From a virus: DNA of 40,188 nt. Made by a program: the position numbers and the translations under genes. This document shows, in pieces, positions 9,457 to 19,980 of the stretch (positions are counted from its first letter, which is position 1; each line of letters starts with the position of its first letter). The notes under the pieces were generated by a model. It was not told the origin of the DNA. It worked only from the letters and a program-made list of their open reading frames with translations, and made no database searches. The stretch spans positions 15,657 through 55,844 of the IMG/VR virus record IMGVR_UViG_3300001450_000045; one strand, 5' to 3'.

Positions 9457-12400
9457 TGGGAATACCTATAACAATAAGCAGTCAAACTAATTTACCTGAT
9501 GTTACGCCTAAAACGCCTAGCAAAGGTATGCCAATAGTATATAATCCAGAGATAGATAAAAAATCTTTAGATAGAATTTCTAGAATAGATCCGTTTGATA
9601 CTATAAACTTTACAAATATTTACACTGATGATTTAAGTAAATATAAAAAATATGACGTACCTACTACTAGGCATTTTAATTGGGACGATGAAAGAGCTAA
9701 GAATCAAGGCACAGGAGAAAAATGGCTTAACGGTATAAGTAAAGCATTAGTTACAACTGTAGGAGCTGTTGCAGAAAACACATTAGGAGTAGTAGCAGGG
9801 ATTGGAGAATTATTTTTAGGTTCAGGATATTACTATGATAATTTTATAGGGCAAAGTGTAGATAAGGCTAACGATTGGATGCGTGAAGCTATGCCTAATT
9901 ACAGAACTCAAGCAGAAATAGATATGACTACAGGTCAAAAACTAGGAACTGCTAACTTTTGGGCAGATACTGTAGCAAATGGTGCTGGGTATAGTTTAGG
10001 ATCTATTGCTACTATGTTTTTAACAGGAGGTACAGGAGCAATAATGAGAGGAACAAATCTTATATCTAAAGCAGCTAAATCTAAAAGTATATATAACGTT
10101 TCTAAAGCTATTACAAACGGTACTAAACTAGCAGATAAAGCTTTTAAAACAAACAGAGGTCAGGCAATACTTAAATCTGCTAATATGTTAGAAATGGGAT
10201 TATACATGTCTTTAGCAGAAGCGTCTGTAGAAGCAAGAGAAGCTCAAAAACAAGCATATGAAGGACTAGTAAATCTAGAACTTGAAAAAAGAGGATTAGA
10301 AAAAGAGTTTGAATTAGGAAACAAAGTTCTTGAAAACATATTAAATGCTTCGTACTCTGCAGGTAATGCAGATTTTTTAATGCAGTTACCAGTATTAACT
10401 GGTACTAACTTACTTATGTTTGGTAAACAACTAGCAGGATTTAAAACAGCATCTAAAATAAATAGAGACGTAGCTTTAGATGCCGCTACTAAATCTGTTA
10501 TAGACAAAACAGCTGGTAGAGGATTATTTAGAACAGGGTTATCAAGATTTAAGCCTACTGCTGAAGGAGCTCTTACTGAAGCTTTTCAAGAGGGATGGCA
10601 ATTTGCATCTAAAGTAGGAGCAATAGACTATCACACAGATAAATATTTTAATGGAGGATCTGCAGATATGAGTCAATCTATGTTAAAAGGCCTTAATGAA
10701 ACGTTTGGAACACAAGAAGGATTAGAGTCTATGTTAGTTGGAGCCATAGTAGGGGGAGGTATTTCTGGTGTTACTAGCGCAGTGCAAAAGCCTTACGCAC
10801 AAAGAAAAAAGAATGCTAAATATTTAACTGATTTATTAAATGGTGGATATTTAAGAAATGCTGCTAATAAAGGAATGACATCAAAGATGATGACAGCTGC
10901 TTTAACGCAAATGGAACAAAGTAAACAAGAAGGAAATATAAAAGCATTTAAAGACGCTCAAAATAAACTTATTATGTACAATGCATTTGAAGCTATTCAA
11001 AATGGAGGCTTTGATGTATTTATGGAAAAACTAAATGATGCTGCATCTTTATCTGATGTAGAATTTGCTAAATCGTTTGGCTACAATACTGAAGAATCTA
11101 TTAAAGATCAAACAGGTAAAACAAAAGAAGAAATAGTTGAAAACTTAAGAGAAAAATATAAGTCTTTTAAAGAAACATATGATTCTATAAATAAAGCATT
11201 CCCTTCTCAAGATCCAAAAACGGGTCTTCCTAGAATGAGAATGACAGAGGCAGAAAGAAAAGCTGAAGAAACTGTTTATCAAAGAAGAGAAGGGCTAAGA
11301 GCTCAGCTTATATTAGGGATGTATGGGATTAAAGATAGAAATAGCAGATTAAAAAGCATACACGATAAAATGCAGGGAATACTAGACGGTTCAGTTAATT
11401 TGAACAACGGAAGTATTATGAAAGATATTTTAGCACTTCCTGAGTTTGGTGGAACTAAAGCAGAAGACTATACTGCTAAAGAAGAGCAAGCTAACGTTAA
11501 AAAAAGACTTGAAGAAGTATTAGGATTACTTATAAAAAATAATGTAGACCCTTTAAAAATACAAGAATTTAGTAAAGAAGCTGGAGATTATTTAGACTTA
11601 TTAGCAGAAAATCAAGTTGCAGTTGAAGCGCATATTAAACTTAGCTCTAATGAGTACAGTCAAGAACTGTTTGAAGAAGAAAGAGTAAAAAGAGAAGAAC
11701 AGGCAAAACAAGCAGCAAAAGATCTTAAAAATAAAAAAGAAATTAGAGATGCTAAAACAGAAAAAGACATTAAAGAAAATGTAGAAGATGCAAAAGATGA
11801 AGTAAAAGTTGATGCTGATATAAAAGAAAAAGAACTTAAAGCGCAAGAACAACAAGAAAAGAAAAAGTATTTAGATTATTACGAAGGTCTTCCTATTGAG
11901 CAACAAATACTAAATCTTAAAGCAATAGATCAAACTACTCTTACAGACTCAGAGCTTGAAGGTTTAAAAAAAGCAATTGAAGAATTAGAATATGAAGTAA
12001 ATAATAAAGAACAAATTGAAAAAGAAAAACAAGTTGAGAAAGAAGACGAACCAGTAGGAGACTTAGCTGATATTCAAGTAGAAGAAGAATCTGCTCCACC
12101 TAAAAGGCAGATCAAAACAAAATCAGATCCTGCACAACTAAGCCTTGAAGACATGCTTCCAATGGAAGAAACAGAAGATGCCCCAGTCTTAAGCATTAGT
12201 TTAAAAGAAAATCCTACTTTATGGGTAACTAATAAAAAGAAAGTGGGAGTAGATGGTAACGGAATTCCTAATTTACAAGAGGGAGATACACTTGATGGAA
12301 AACCTATTGTTATTAATCAAAGTGTATTACTTGGAGATGCTGTTGGGAGAGAAATAACTTTTGAAATTATAGAAAATGATTTCTTTACACAAAATCACAA

Positions 12401-14003
12401 AGGAAAACCTACTGAAGCTGAACAAACTCCTATATATATAAGACTTGATGGTGAGCTTATAGGGACATTACCTGCAGGCCTTGGTGCAGAAAGAGTAGCA
12501 ATACTAGAAAAATTAAAAGCTGGTGAAAAAGTAACTACAAAAATATCAGAAATTATAGCTAATAACTATAACAATGCTGTACTATCAGAAGCAACAGACA
12601 CAAGTTATTTTTATAATATAGAAGAAGAGATTGGAGGAGGCAGTAGAAATAATGTATTACTAGCATTTACATCTGGAGTTCCTGGAGAAACAGATATAGT
12701 ACAATGGCAGGTTAGTGATGTAAGTCCTGATAAAAATCAAAAAGATTTACCTAAAATAAAAGCTTCAGTACAAACAGAACAAACTAGTGGTCGAATAGAT
12801 CAGATAGCAGTAGTAGCAAGGCCGGAAAATGTGCCTGGAGGTAAGCCTAGGATTGTATTAACTAGTACTGCTAATTTATCTGAAGCTGCTAAAAAGAAAG
12901 TTGTTGAAGCTATACAAAATAAAAATTACGGGTTAGCTGCACAAATAGTAGCAGCAAGTGTGCAACCACAAAATGCAGATAAAAACCCAAGTTTTTTAAC
13001 GTTTGACACTTTTAGAGGAGGAGAACAATATTTAGTGTATTACAGCCCAAGATTAGAAAAGCTAATAAGAATTACTGAAAGTGAAATGATTAAAGCTTTA
13101 AATACTCAAAAGGCTTCTTATAATATTGTTGAACTAGTAGAAGATAGTACTGGTTCAACATTTATTTCTAGAGGAAAAAGAAATACAGAAAGCGATAAGT
13201 TTAATCTTAAAGAAGATTTTGAAAGTTTTTTAAATAATAAAAAATATCATGTAGATAAAGGTTTTGCTAACACTACAGAACAATATGTTAGTCCTGTTAC
13301 AGGATTAACTTATAATGATTACCAAGAATATTTATTTTCTAGTACAGAAACCGGTAATAGGGTACAGGGAGAAGGACATTACTCTATATTGAGTGTAGAT
13401 ACTACAAGAATAAATGAAAGTTTATTTAATAATCCTAGGGTGACATTTGAAAGGGGAAATTTATTTGGTAAAACTGCACAAGAGGTTATTGAAGAGTCTA
13501 AACTAGAACCATCTACAGAAGCTCCAGCAGCTAAAAAAACTCAATATTCTTCTAAATTAAAAGAAATATTTGACAGAAGAAAACTTGCTACTAAAACCGA
13601 TTTAAAAAATTCTCAACTTATAAAAGATATAAGAGTTGATAAAACTCAATCAAAGGATATTAAACCAAATAAAGCTGATAAGAATTTAGCAAGTATAATG
13701 CTTTATGGTAAAACTTATAATGAATTACTAGATCAAGGTTTACCAGAAGAAGCATTAGAATCTGAAACATTGGCTTATAGAATTTTAAATGATTTACAAT
13801 TTAATATAAATGATTTACTTTTTTATAAAGAAATAGTACAAATAGATCCATCAATTGCTGCTACTTTAACTAAAAATGAAAACTCTGTTAAAGAATATTT
13901 TGAAAGTGATATATTTGAGCAGGCAGAACAACAAATGAGTAAAGAAGCTCCAGTAGTTCCTCAAAATTTTAAAGATAAATTTAATAAAAAGAATTGTAAA
14001 TAA
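9456..14003 (+). CDS. Giant virion cargo protein with hydrophobic and coiled-coil regions
   Basis: 1515 aa. After a polar N-terminus there are Gly/Ala-rich hydrophobic helices at about 98-125 and 170-200, and another near 425-442, so the first 450 residues could insert in a membrane. Residues about 730-815 are a long Lys/Glu/Ala coiled coil, followed by an acidic linker to about 905. The C-terminal part (about 910-1330) is beta-rich with several small domains, followed by a helical tail. It starts at the TAATG overlap with the upstream gene and ends in another TAATG overlap with the RNA polymerase gene, so the two are probably translationally coupled. By position it is likely a partner or co-ejected protein of the virion RNA polymerase. 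I saw no catalytic motif. Confidence 0.6.
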   Translation: MGIPITISSQTNLPDVTPKTPSKGMPIVYNPEIDKKSLDRISRIDPFDTINFTNIYTDDLSKYKKYDVPTTRHFNWDDERAKNQGTGEKWLNGISKALVTTVGAVAENTLGVVAGIGELFLGSGYYYDNFIGQSVDKANDWMREAMPNYRTQAEIDMTTGQKLGTANFWADTVANGAGYSLGSIATMFLTGGTGAIMRGTNLISKAAKSKSIYNVSKAITNGTKLADKAFKTNRGQAILKSANMLEMGLYMSLAEASVEAREAQKQAYEGLVNLELEKRGLEKEFELGNKVLENILNASYSAGNADFLMQLPVLTGTNLLMFGKQLAGFKTASKINRDVALDAATKSVIDKTAGRGLFRTGLSRFKPTAEGALTEAFQEGWQFASKVGAIDYHTDKYFNGGSADMSQSMLKGLNETFGTQEGLESMLVGAIVGGGISGVTSAVQKPYAQRKKNAKYLTDLLNGGYLRNAANKGMTSKMMTAALTQMEQSKQEGNIKAFKDAQNKLIMYNAFEAIQNGGFDVFMEKLNDAASLSDVEFAKSFGYNTEESIKDQTGKTKEEIVENLREKYKSFKETYDSINKAFPSQDPKTGLPRMRMTEAERKAEETVYQRREGLRAQLILGMYGIKDRNSRLKSIHDKMQGILDGSVNLNNGSIMKDILALPEFGGTKAEDYTAKEEQANVKKRLEEVLGLLIKNNVDPLKIQEFSKEAGDYLDLLAENQVAVEAHIKLSSNEYSQELFEEERVKREEQAKQAAKDLKNKKEIRDAKTEKDIKENVEDAKDEVKVDADIKEKELKAQEQQEKKKYLDYYEGLPIEQQILNLKAIDQTTLTDSELEGLKKAIEELEYEVNNKEQIEKEKQVEKEDEPVGDLADIQVEEESAPPKRQIKTKSDPAQLSLEDMLPMEETEDAPVLSISLKENPTLWVTNKKKVGVDGNGIPNLQEGDTLDGKPIVINQSVLLGDAVGREITFEIIENDFFTQNHKGKPTEAEQTPIYIRLDGELIGTLPAGLGAERVAILEKLKAGEKVTTKISEIIANNYNNAVLSEATDTSYFYNIEEEIGGGSRNNVLLAFTSGVPGETDIVQWQVSDVSPDKNQKDLPKIKASVQTEQTSGRIDQIAVVARPENVPGGKPRIVLTSTANLSEAAKKKVVEAIQNKNYGLAAQIVAASVQPQNADKNPSFLTFDTFRGGEQYLVYYSPRLEKLIRITESEMIKALNTQKASYNIVELVEDSTGSTFISRGKRNTESDKFNLKEDFESFLNNKKYHVDKGFANTTEQYVSPVTGLTYNDYQEYLFSSTETGNRVQGEGHYSILSVDTTRINESLFNNPRVTFERGNLFGKTAQEVIEESKLEPSTEAPAAKKTQYSSKLKEIFDRRKLATKTDLKNSQLIKDIRVDKTQSKDIKPNKADKNLASIMLYGKTYNELLDQGLPEEALESETLAYRILNDLQFNINDLLFYKEIVQIDPSIAATLTKNENSVKEYFESDIFEQAEQQMSKEAPVVPQNFKDKFNKKNCK

Positions 14004-17000
14004 TGAGTTGTAGAATAGAAAACGGTAGAGCTGTATTGCCTAATGGTAAAGACTCTAAACTTTTAAAAGATTTAAGAGATGCTGTAGGGTCTAATGCAGA
14101 AGCAGAAACTATATACGAAAGTATATATGGGGAAGAGTTTAAAAAATTTTATGGATTTAATTTTGAAAAACAAGATATAAATCAAATAGAACAATATTTT
14201 AATAATTTAGATGAAAACAATGAGCCTAGACTTTTTCAAGGTATAGGTATATATGAGTTTTTAAATAATAAATCAGAAAGTTTTCCTGTAGCTTTATCTA
14301 ATAAACAAAAAAATAAAGTACTTGATTTAAATAGATCTGAAAAAGAAAACATGCAGATACAATCTGCTTTGTTAAACACTTTACTAGGATTTGCAAATGA
14401 TATACAAATTAAAGTAGGGTATAAAATGGGAGGTAATCTAGTTAGTGCCTTAAAAGATAAAACTTTACAAGCAGCATTTAATAATAGTATTACTATAGAA
14501 AAAGCAAAAGAATTGTATGACACTCTAACATCTGGTGAAAATGGATATGATAATTTTGTAAAAAAGATAGAAGAAGGAAATATAGAGCTAGGACAAAACT
14601 GGGATGTATTTATAAATGCTTACGACCAGTGGGACAGTAAATATGATGCATTAGGAAACATACAAACAGTAGGAGTATTTGATTTATTAAGAGACAGTTT
14701 GTCTACACAAGACATGAAACTATTAGATAAAAGCTCTCTTATAGAAGAAATAGATGAAGAGTTTATACGAATCTATAATATGTCTAGAATACAAGAAGAC
14801 CCTAAAACTAAATTATCCGAAAGAGCTAAAGCGCTTTTAACAAATATTAAAGTAGGGACTAATATATTAGGGTATCCAGAAACTTTACCTTTAGCTAGAG
14901 TAGTATCTATTCTAACAGAAGCAGCAGTTAGTCAACCAACCTTTGATGCTATGGTATCAAAATTAGATTACTATTCAGAGTACAAACCTGAAGTACAAGC
15001 AATTACAGAAAGACTAGTAGGATTAAATCCGGGACAAAAAGCTGCTATGTTTGCAGCATTTAAAAATACATATAAAAGATTTTTATTATTTAAAAAAGAA
15101 AATCAATCAGATGGTACAACTAAAAATTTAATTATTAATTCTAATCAAAGCAGTGTTACAAAAAGATCACGAAAAGATTTTATAAATAATTCTGTAGAAT
15201 ATATAACAGTAAACCCAAGATCTCCTTATAGAGAGGTTAACGGAAAACTTGAAGTTAAACCGGAAAAGTTAGAGCGTATACAAAACGCATGGAAAGTAGT
15301 AAAAACAGCACAAAGTAATAGAGATCTAGCAGAGTGGAGTGAAGCGCAAATAGATGCGCTAGGAACATATTTGTGGGAACTAGGAATGAACTACGGACCT
15401 ACATTAGAATCTACAAGAGAAAATTTAAAAAGGTATTATGCAATAGGTAATGAGCAAGGTGTTACTAAAGGGTATCTTTTTTCTGAGTTTGCATTTAGTC
15501 CTAATGAAAATTTTGAAAAACTTTTATTAATACTAGAAAATACTCCGGGCACAAATTTTCATAATAAAGAAGGTAGTACTATTGAAAAAATTGCTCAGTT
15601 GTCTATTTTATTTGACAGTCAACCTTTTGGTACATTTATTAGTGGTACAAATAAATCATATTACCCTGTTAATCAGCCAACATCTGTAGATGAACTAATA
15701 GAATTAATTAACGATCCGCAACAAACAGAAGAAAGAAAACGTTATTTTTCTGAGTTAGAAAAAGATCCGTTGTTTGTACCCCAGCCTGGTCCTGACACTA
15801 CATACAACTCAATACTACTAGAAGCATTAAAAACTGTTAAAGGAAGAAAAGCATTTAGAAACTATACTTTAGATTCATATAAAACAGGAAACACTGTTGT
15901 AGATTATGAAGGACAAAATAACAAAGCATCTTTAATAGAAAGAATGATAGGGTTTATAAATAAAGATAGTGATTTTGCTTATTCTGCTTTACACATACAG
16001 GCGGACCGTCCAAACTTAGGATTTATACAAGTACCTAAAGTAAATAGTTTAAAAAAGTTTGGTATTACACTAAACAGAAAGCAAATAATAGAAGGGCTTA
16101 TTATACAAGACCTTGCTAGAATAGATCAAGCAAACAGGGAAATACAAAATGCTAGAGTAACAAACAACACATCTAAATTAATGGAAGGGTATCATTATAA
16201 AAAAGGTAGTAGTCCTTATGCCGGAGATGGTTCTGTATTTACAATGACACAAATTTATGGATTAGAAGACATAAAAACAACTGAAGGAACTAACATGTCT
16301 AAACTATTAGGAACTTTTTTAAATAAAACAGACAAAACAGATGTAAGAACATTTAATAAATTGTTAGATCAACAAGTAATTTACGTTGAAAATATGTTAA
16401 AGGAGTTTGAAAACGAAATGCAACGAACTTTACCAAATCTTGACATTAGATTACCTGTAGATGTTGATGCATCTTTAAGCAGTAACAATTTACAAATAGA
16501 TTTTATAAAAGATTTTATATTCCAAGAGTTTGTAGGAAGAGCAGAAGTAACTAAATTTTTAAGAAGTGGGTATTCTTTTGCAAAAGATGAGGCAGATTTT
16601 TACAAGCGTAGTGGATTATTAAATACGCCTGGAAGTAAATTAGCTATACAAGGCTTTGATCAAAATGATACACAGTATGGTATGATGCCTGAGTATAATG
16701 CATTAGTAATAAAAGACTTTAATTATACAGATACACAAAAGTCAGATGCTGTTGTAGAAAGTTTAATAAATAATGGACTAAGAAAAGAAATAGCTGAACT
16801 ATATAGAACTACTAATAAATCAGATGCGCAATCTTTTATTAGCTTAGAAATGTACCGAGGAATTATGCAAGGTATGGGTAAATGGAACAATCTAGATGAG
16901 CAGGCATATAAAGAATATTTAGCTGGAGGGGACTACAATAGACCTACCGTACCTTTAAAGCCATATCATGAACAAACAAATGTAAAAAATGGTGTTAGTA

Positions 17001-19351
17001 CTATGCATATGGATAAGAATTCATATATGGTAGTAACTCCACAGCTTGCAAGAGACTTTAGCTATTTGCAAACAATGATTGATGCATTTAAGAAAGGTAT
17101 ACACGTAGTCCACACAGAGAGCGCTACAAAAGGAGCAAGAGTTAATGTACAAGATTTTCAAGGAACAGGAGTATTAGATCTTTCTACTCCAATGGTTATG
17201 GACTCTAGTAAATTAAGATTTCCGCAAATGATTCCTACAGAAGAAAAAGGAAAAGTTGTGTTTAATAGACAAATTAGAAAAAACCTTATTACTAATGTAC
17301 TTCCTAATGAAATGTATATCTATGAAGGACAACAGATTCCAGGAGCTATGCTTCAGGAAATGTTTGGGATGGCTATTAGTGAAAACATAGAAGAAGATAC
17401 TAGCAGAGTATTAAGAGAGTTAGGAATAAGTCAAGTTGCTAAAATTAAAGATAAAGAAACTATTGAGCACAAAAATGCTAAACTAAATCATTTAAAATTG
17501 CTTAGAGGTAGAATAGAACAGGAAATTAAAGATAAAGAGTTACCTCAAAACTATTTAGACGGTTTAGATATTATACCTAATGGACCATTTGACTACAAAT
17601 TTAGGATACCACTAAGTTTTCCAAATTTTACATCTAAATTTGAAACAATGGTTGCAGGTATATTTCGTAAAGAAATTTATAATCAAAAGTTAAAAGGTAT
17701 AGAAGCAGTACAAATAGCAGAACTAGGAGGTCATAACATTAGTGGAGAACTACAAATGTATAATGGTAGTAATGGAGGGGCAGAAGTAAGAATAAAAGCT
17801 AGTACTCTTGGATTTACAGCAGAAGAAATAGAAGGTAAAATTGCTGAAGACGATCCTAGACTAGAGTTTATAGGGTATCGTATACCACAACAAGGTAAGA
17901 GCTCTGCAATGGTATTTAAAGTTGTTGACTTTTTACCTGAAAATTATTCTAAAGCTATTATGGTTCCGGGGGCCCTAACTATACAACAAGGTAGTGATTT
18001 TGATATAGATAAACTACACCTTATATTTAAAGAAACAGGCAAACTTACTGCCAAACAAGAAAGAAATAATATTATATACGAAGTATTTAAAAGTATATTA
18101 CTAGATAAAAAACATTTACAAGAAGTTATGACTCCAGTAGCAAATGCTACACTAGACCGGTTAGCAATATCTAGTAAAAAAATAAATTATAATAATCCTT
18201 TGTCAGAACTACAGATGGAAAGTAGAAACAAAGTAGGGATTGCAGGTAGAGGATTATGGTCAAACATGCTTGCAGGTAGAAACGTAGCAGAAACATTAAA
18301 AGTTTTAAATATAAATTCTGACTTTGCCCCTACAATTAATGGGCAAAAAATGTCTAGAATTACTACTGTAGACTTAGAAGGTAACTATACTGATGCAAAC
18401 ATTTCTGAATACTTGTCTGCAGCTGTAGACGCTGCAAAATCACCTATACAATTAGATATAAATGATAATGTTTATACAATACCTGTAGCAGGACTAATGC
18501 TAATGACTGGTATACCAATTACAACAGTAGTAGAATTTTTAACACAGCCTGCTATTGTAAAACTAATTGAAACTGCAACTATAAAAAGTATTCCAGAAAA
18601 TAAATTGTTAGATTCTATAGATATGAAAGATGGAAAGATAGCTAATATGACTTTTGATTCTTTAGCATCAAAAAGTATTCCTAATGATAGACTTTTAATA
18701 AATTTTGCAAAATTTTATATGGCAGGTAAGCAATTACAAAGAGTAAATAAAATAATTACACCTGGAAATTTAGACAATCTTAACGAAATCTCAGCTATAA
18801 ATAATCATTTAGATACCGAAGCTTTTTATTTAGGTAATCAAAGTTTAATCAAAGGAGCAAAAGATTATATAGTACATCAACAAGGAACATCTAGTCCTCA
18901 GAATCATACAGGTATTGCATATAGAGGAGTTCTTGATACTATACTAAATAACATGAGTAGTTTAGGATTTATACAAAATAGCGCTGCATTTAAGCAAGGT
19001 AAAGAAGATATTAAAAACATTTTACAATTAGATATTCTTAGTGCGGGTCAACATAAATTTATAGATAGAGCACTAAACTTATCTATTATGACTCAAGCTC
19101 ACAGTCCTTTATCTGATATACTTTCTAGATCAGTAATAGAAAACTTATATACAAAAGAAAGTTCTAGAAATATAGTACTTAGGTTAAGAGAAATTGGATT
19201 ACAATATCCTGAATTAAATAATAATCCATTTTATAGACTGTTAAAAGAAGATTCTAGTAATAAAGAAACAGGTATAACACGAATAGTATTAGATACTGGA
19301 ACAGATTTATCTACAGCTGATAAAATGAGCTTAGCAATGGATTGTTTATGA
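14003..19351 (+). CDS. Virion DNA-dependent RNA polymerase, crAss-like type
   Basis: 1782 aa. The key motif is QGSDFDIDKL, with Asp1332, Asp1334 and Asp1336, matching the DxDxD magnesium-binding triad of the crAss-like virion RNA polymerases (studied in Cellulophaga phage phi14:2, gp66) and of the YonO-like two-barrel family. A proline-glycine turn and hydrophobic strands precede it, as expected for a double-psi barrel. In studied relatives the enzyme is packaged, ejected with the DNA, and transcribes early phage genes. The gene starts by TAATG overlap with the preceding cargo gene. It ends with TGA inside an ATGA overlap with the next ORF, which looks like the missing C-terminal part. The phi14:2 protein is longer (about 2180 aa), supporting a split chain here. 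Confidence 0.85.
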   Translation: MSCRIENGRAVLPNGKDSKLLKDLRDAVGSNAEAETIYESIYGEEFKKFYGFNFEKQDINQIEQYFNNLDENNEPRLFQGIGIYEFLNNKSESFPVALSNKQKNKVLDLNRSEKENMQIQSALLNTLLGFANDIQIKVGYKMGGNLVSALKDKTLQAAFNNSITIEKAKELYDTLTSGENGYDNFVKKIEEGNIELGQNWDVFINAYDQWDSKYDALGNIQTVGVFDLLRDSLSTQDMKLLDKSSLIEEIDEEFIRIYNMSRIQEDPKTKLSERAKALLTNIKVGTNILGYPETLPLARVVSILTEAAVSQPTFDAMVSKLDYYSEYKPEVQAITERLVGLNPGQKAAMFAAFKNTYKRFLLFKKENQSDGTTKNLIINSNQSSVTKRSRKDFINNSVEYITVNPRSPYREVNGKLEVKPEKLERIQNAWKVVKTAQSNRDLAEWSEAQIDALGTYLWELGMNYGPTLESTRENLKRYYAIGNEQGVTKGYLFSEFAFSPNENFEKLLLILENTPGTNFHNKEGSTIEKIAQLSILFDSQPFGTFISGTNKSYYPVNQPTSVDELIELINDPQQTEERKRYFSELEKDPLFVPQPGPDTTYNSILLEALKTVKGRKAFRNYTLDSYKTGNTVVDYEGQNNKASLIERMIGFINKDSDFAYSALHIQADRPNLGFIQVPKVNSLKKFGITLNRKQIIEGLIIQDLARIDQANREIQNARVTNNTSKLMEGYHYKKGSSPYAGDGSVFTMTQIYGLEDIKTTEGTNMSKLLGTFLNKTDKTDVRTFNKLLDQQVIYVENMLKEFENEMQRTLPNLDIRLPVDVDASLSSNNLQIDFIKDFIFQEFVGRAEVTKFLRSGYSFAKDEADFYKRSGLLNTPGSKLAIQGFDQNDTQYGMMPEYNALVIKDFNYTDTQKSDAVVESLINNGLRKEIAELYRTTNKSDAQSFISLEMYRGIMQGMGKWNNLDEQAYKEYLAGGDYNRPTVPLKPYHEQTNVKNGVSTMHMDKNSYMVVTPQLARDFSYLQTMIDAFKKGIHVVHTESATKGARVNVQDFQGTGVLDLSTPMVMDSSKLRFPQMIPTEEKGKVVFNRQIRKNLITNVLPNEMYIYEGQQIPGAMLQEMFGMAISENIEEDTSRVLRELGISQVAKIKDKETIEHKNAKLNHLKLLRGRIEQEIKDKELPQNYLDGLDIIPNGPFDYKFRIPLSFPNFTSKFETMVAGIFRKEIYNQKLKGIEAVQIAELGGHNISGELQMYNGSNGGAEVRIKASTLGFTAEEIEGKIAEDDPRLEFIGYRIPQQGKSSAMVFKVVDFLPENYSKAIMVPGALTIQQGSDFDIDKLHLIFKETGKLTAKQERNNIIYEVFKSILLDKKHLQEVMTPVANATLDRLAISSKKINYNNPLSELQMESRNKVGIAGRGLWSNMLAGRNVAETLKVLNINSDFAPTINGQKMSRITTVDLEGNYTDANISEYLSAAVDAAKSPIQLDINDNVYTIPVAGLMLMTGIPITTVVEFLTQPAIVKLIETATIKSIPENKLLDSIDMKDGKIANMTFDSLASKSIPNDRLLINFAKFYMAGKQLQRVNKIITPGNLDNLNEISAINNHLDTEAFYLGNQSLIKGAKDYIVHQQGTSSPQNHTGIAYRGVLDTILNNMSSLGFIQNSAAFKQGKEDIKNILQLDILSAGQHKFIDRALNLSIMTQAHSPLSDILSRSVIENLYTKESSRNIVLRLREIGLQYPELNNNPFYRLLKEDSSNKETGITRIVLDTGTDLSTADKMSLAMDCL

Positions 19352-19977
19352 TGCTAACTAGCCCAGTAGATAAAATACGTAATTTTGGAACAGTTTTAGT
19401 AGCAAATCAATTTTTAACAAATGGATTTTCTCCTACATATGGTAGTTATATAGACCTAATACCTTCAGAAGTATTTACAACAGATATACTAAATCCAGGA
19501 GTAGGATCACCTGTAGAGTTTTTTGAGCAAGAAATTCAACAACTAGATACTTCTAATTACTTAAGTTTTGGTAACTTTACACACGAGTTTATAAGAAATT
19601 ATGGTAATAGAAGGATTAATGGAAAGCCTTTATTACCCACAATAAAAGTAGGAGCACGTGCTATTGTTGATGGTGAAATCAGTTTTACTCCAGAAGACCC
19701 TAAAGTATTTAATGAGGATAAAGGGTACTTGCAATACTTTAGAACAAAAGAAGGTACAATGTATGTATTTACAGGAGATGCTACATACCAACAATTATCT
19801 CCTTTAGGAGTTCCTAATAAAATACTTGAGATAGGAACAACAAATTTAGAAAAGAAAAGCGTCTTTAGTTTTAATTTAAATGCTGTAAATACAGAAAGAA
19901 TGCCAAACGATTTTTATTTTACACAAACAAACAAAGAAATAAAAGAAGAAGACGATACAATAAACAAAAAATGTTAA
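19348..19977 (+). CDS. Probable detached C-terminal part of the virion RNA polymerase
   Basis: 210 aa from the ATG at 19348, which overlaps the polymerase stop as ATGA; a TTG at 19342 is an alternative in-frame start. The beginning (SPVDKIRNFGTVLVANQFLTNGF, then a GSYIDLIP stretch) reads like the helical segment that continues a larger chain rather than a fresh N-terminus. I recall similar segments in the C-terminal region of intact crAss-like polymerases. Coupled reinitiation would give a two-chain enzyme. A -1 frameshift at the junction would give one chain, but the site (TTG-TTT-ATG) is not a good slippery heptamer. A sequencing or assembly error is also possible. The end is Lys/Asp/Glu-rich. 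The stop is three bases before the next ATG. Confidence 0.6.
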   Translation: MMLTSPVDKIRNFGTVLVANQFLTNGFSPTYGSYIDLIPSEVFTTDILNPGVGSPVEFFEQEIQQLDTSNYLSFGNFTHEFIRNYGNRRINGKPLLPTIKVGARAIVDGEISFTPEDPKVFNEDKGYLQYFRTKEGTMYVFTGDATYQQLSPLGVPNKILEIGTTNLEKKSVFSFNLNAVNTERMPNDFYFTQTNKEIKEEDDTINKKC

Positions 19978-19980
19978 ACT

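Noticed and set aside
11601-11855. Minus-strand Phe-rich open frame
   Set aside because: It is the antisense of a Lys/Glu coiled-coil stretch (AAA/GAA codons give TTT/TTC), not a membrane protein.
19340-19352. TGA recoding in the polymerase gene
   Set aside because: The continuation is in the -1 frame, so reading through TGA would not reach it; TAG and TGA also end other complete genes here.
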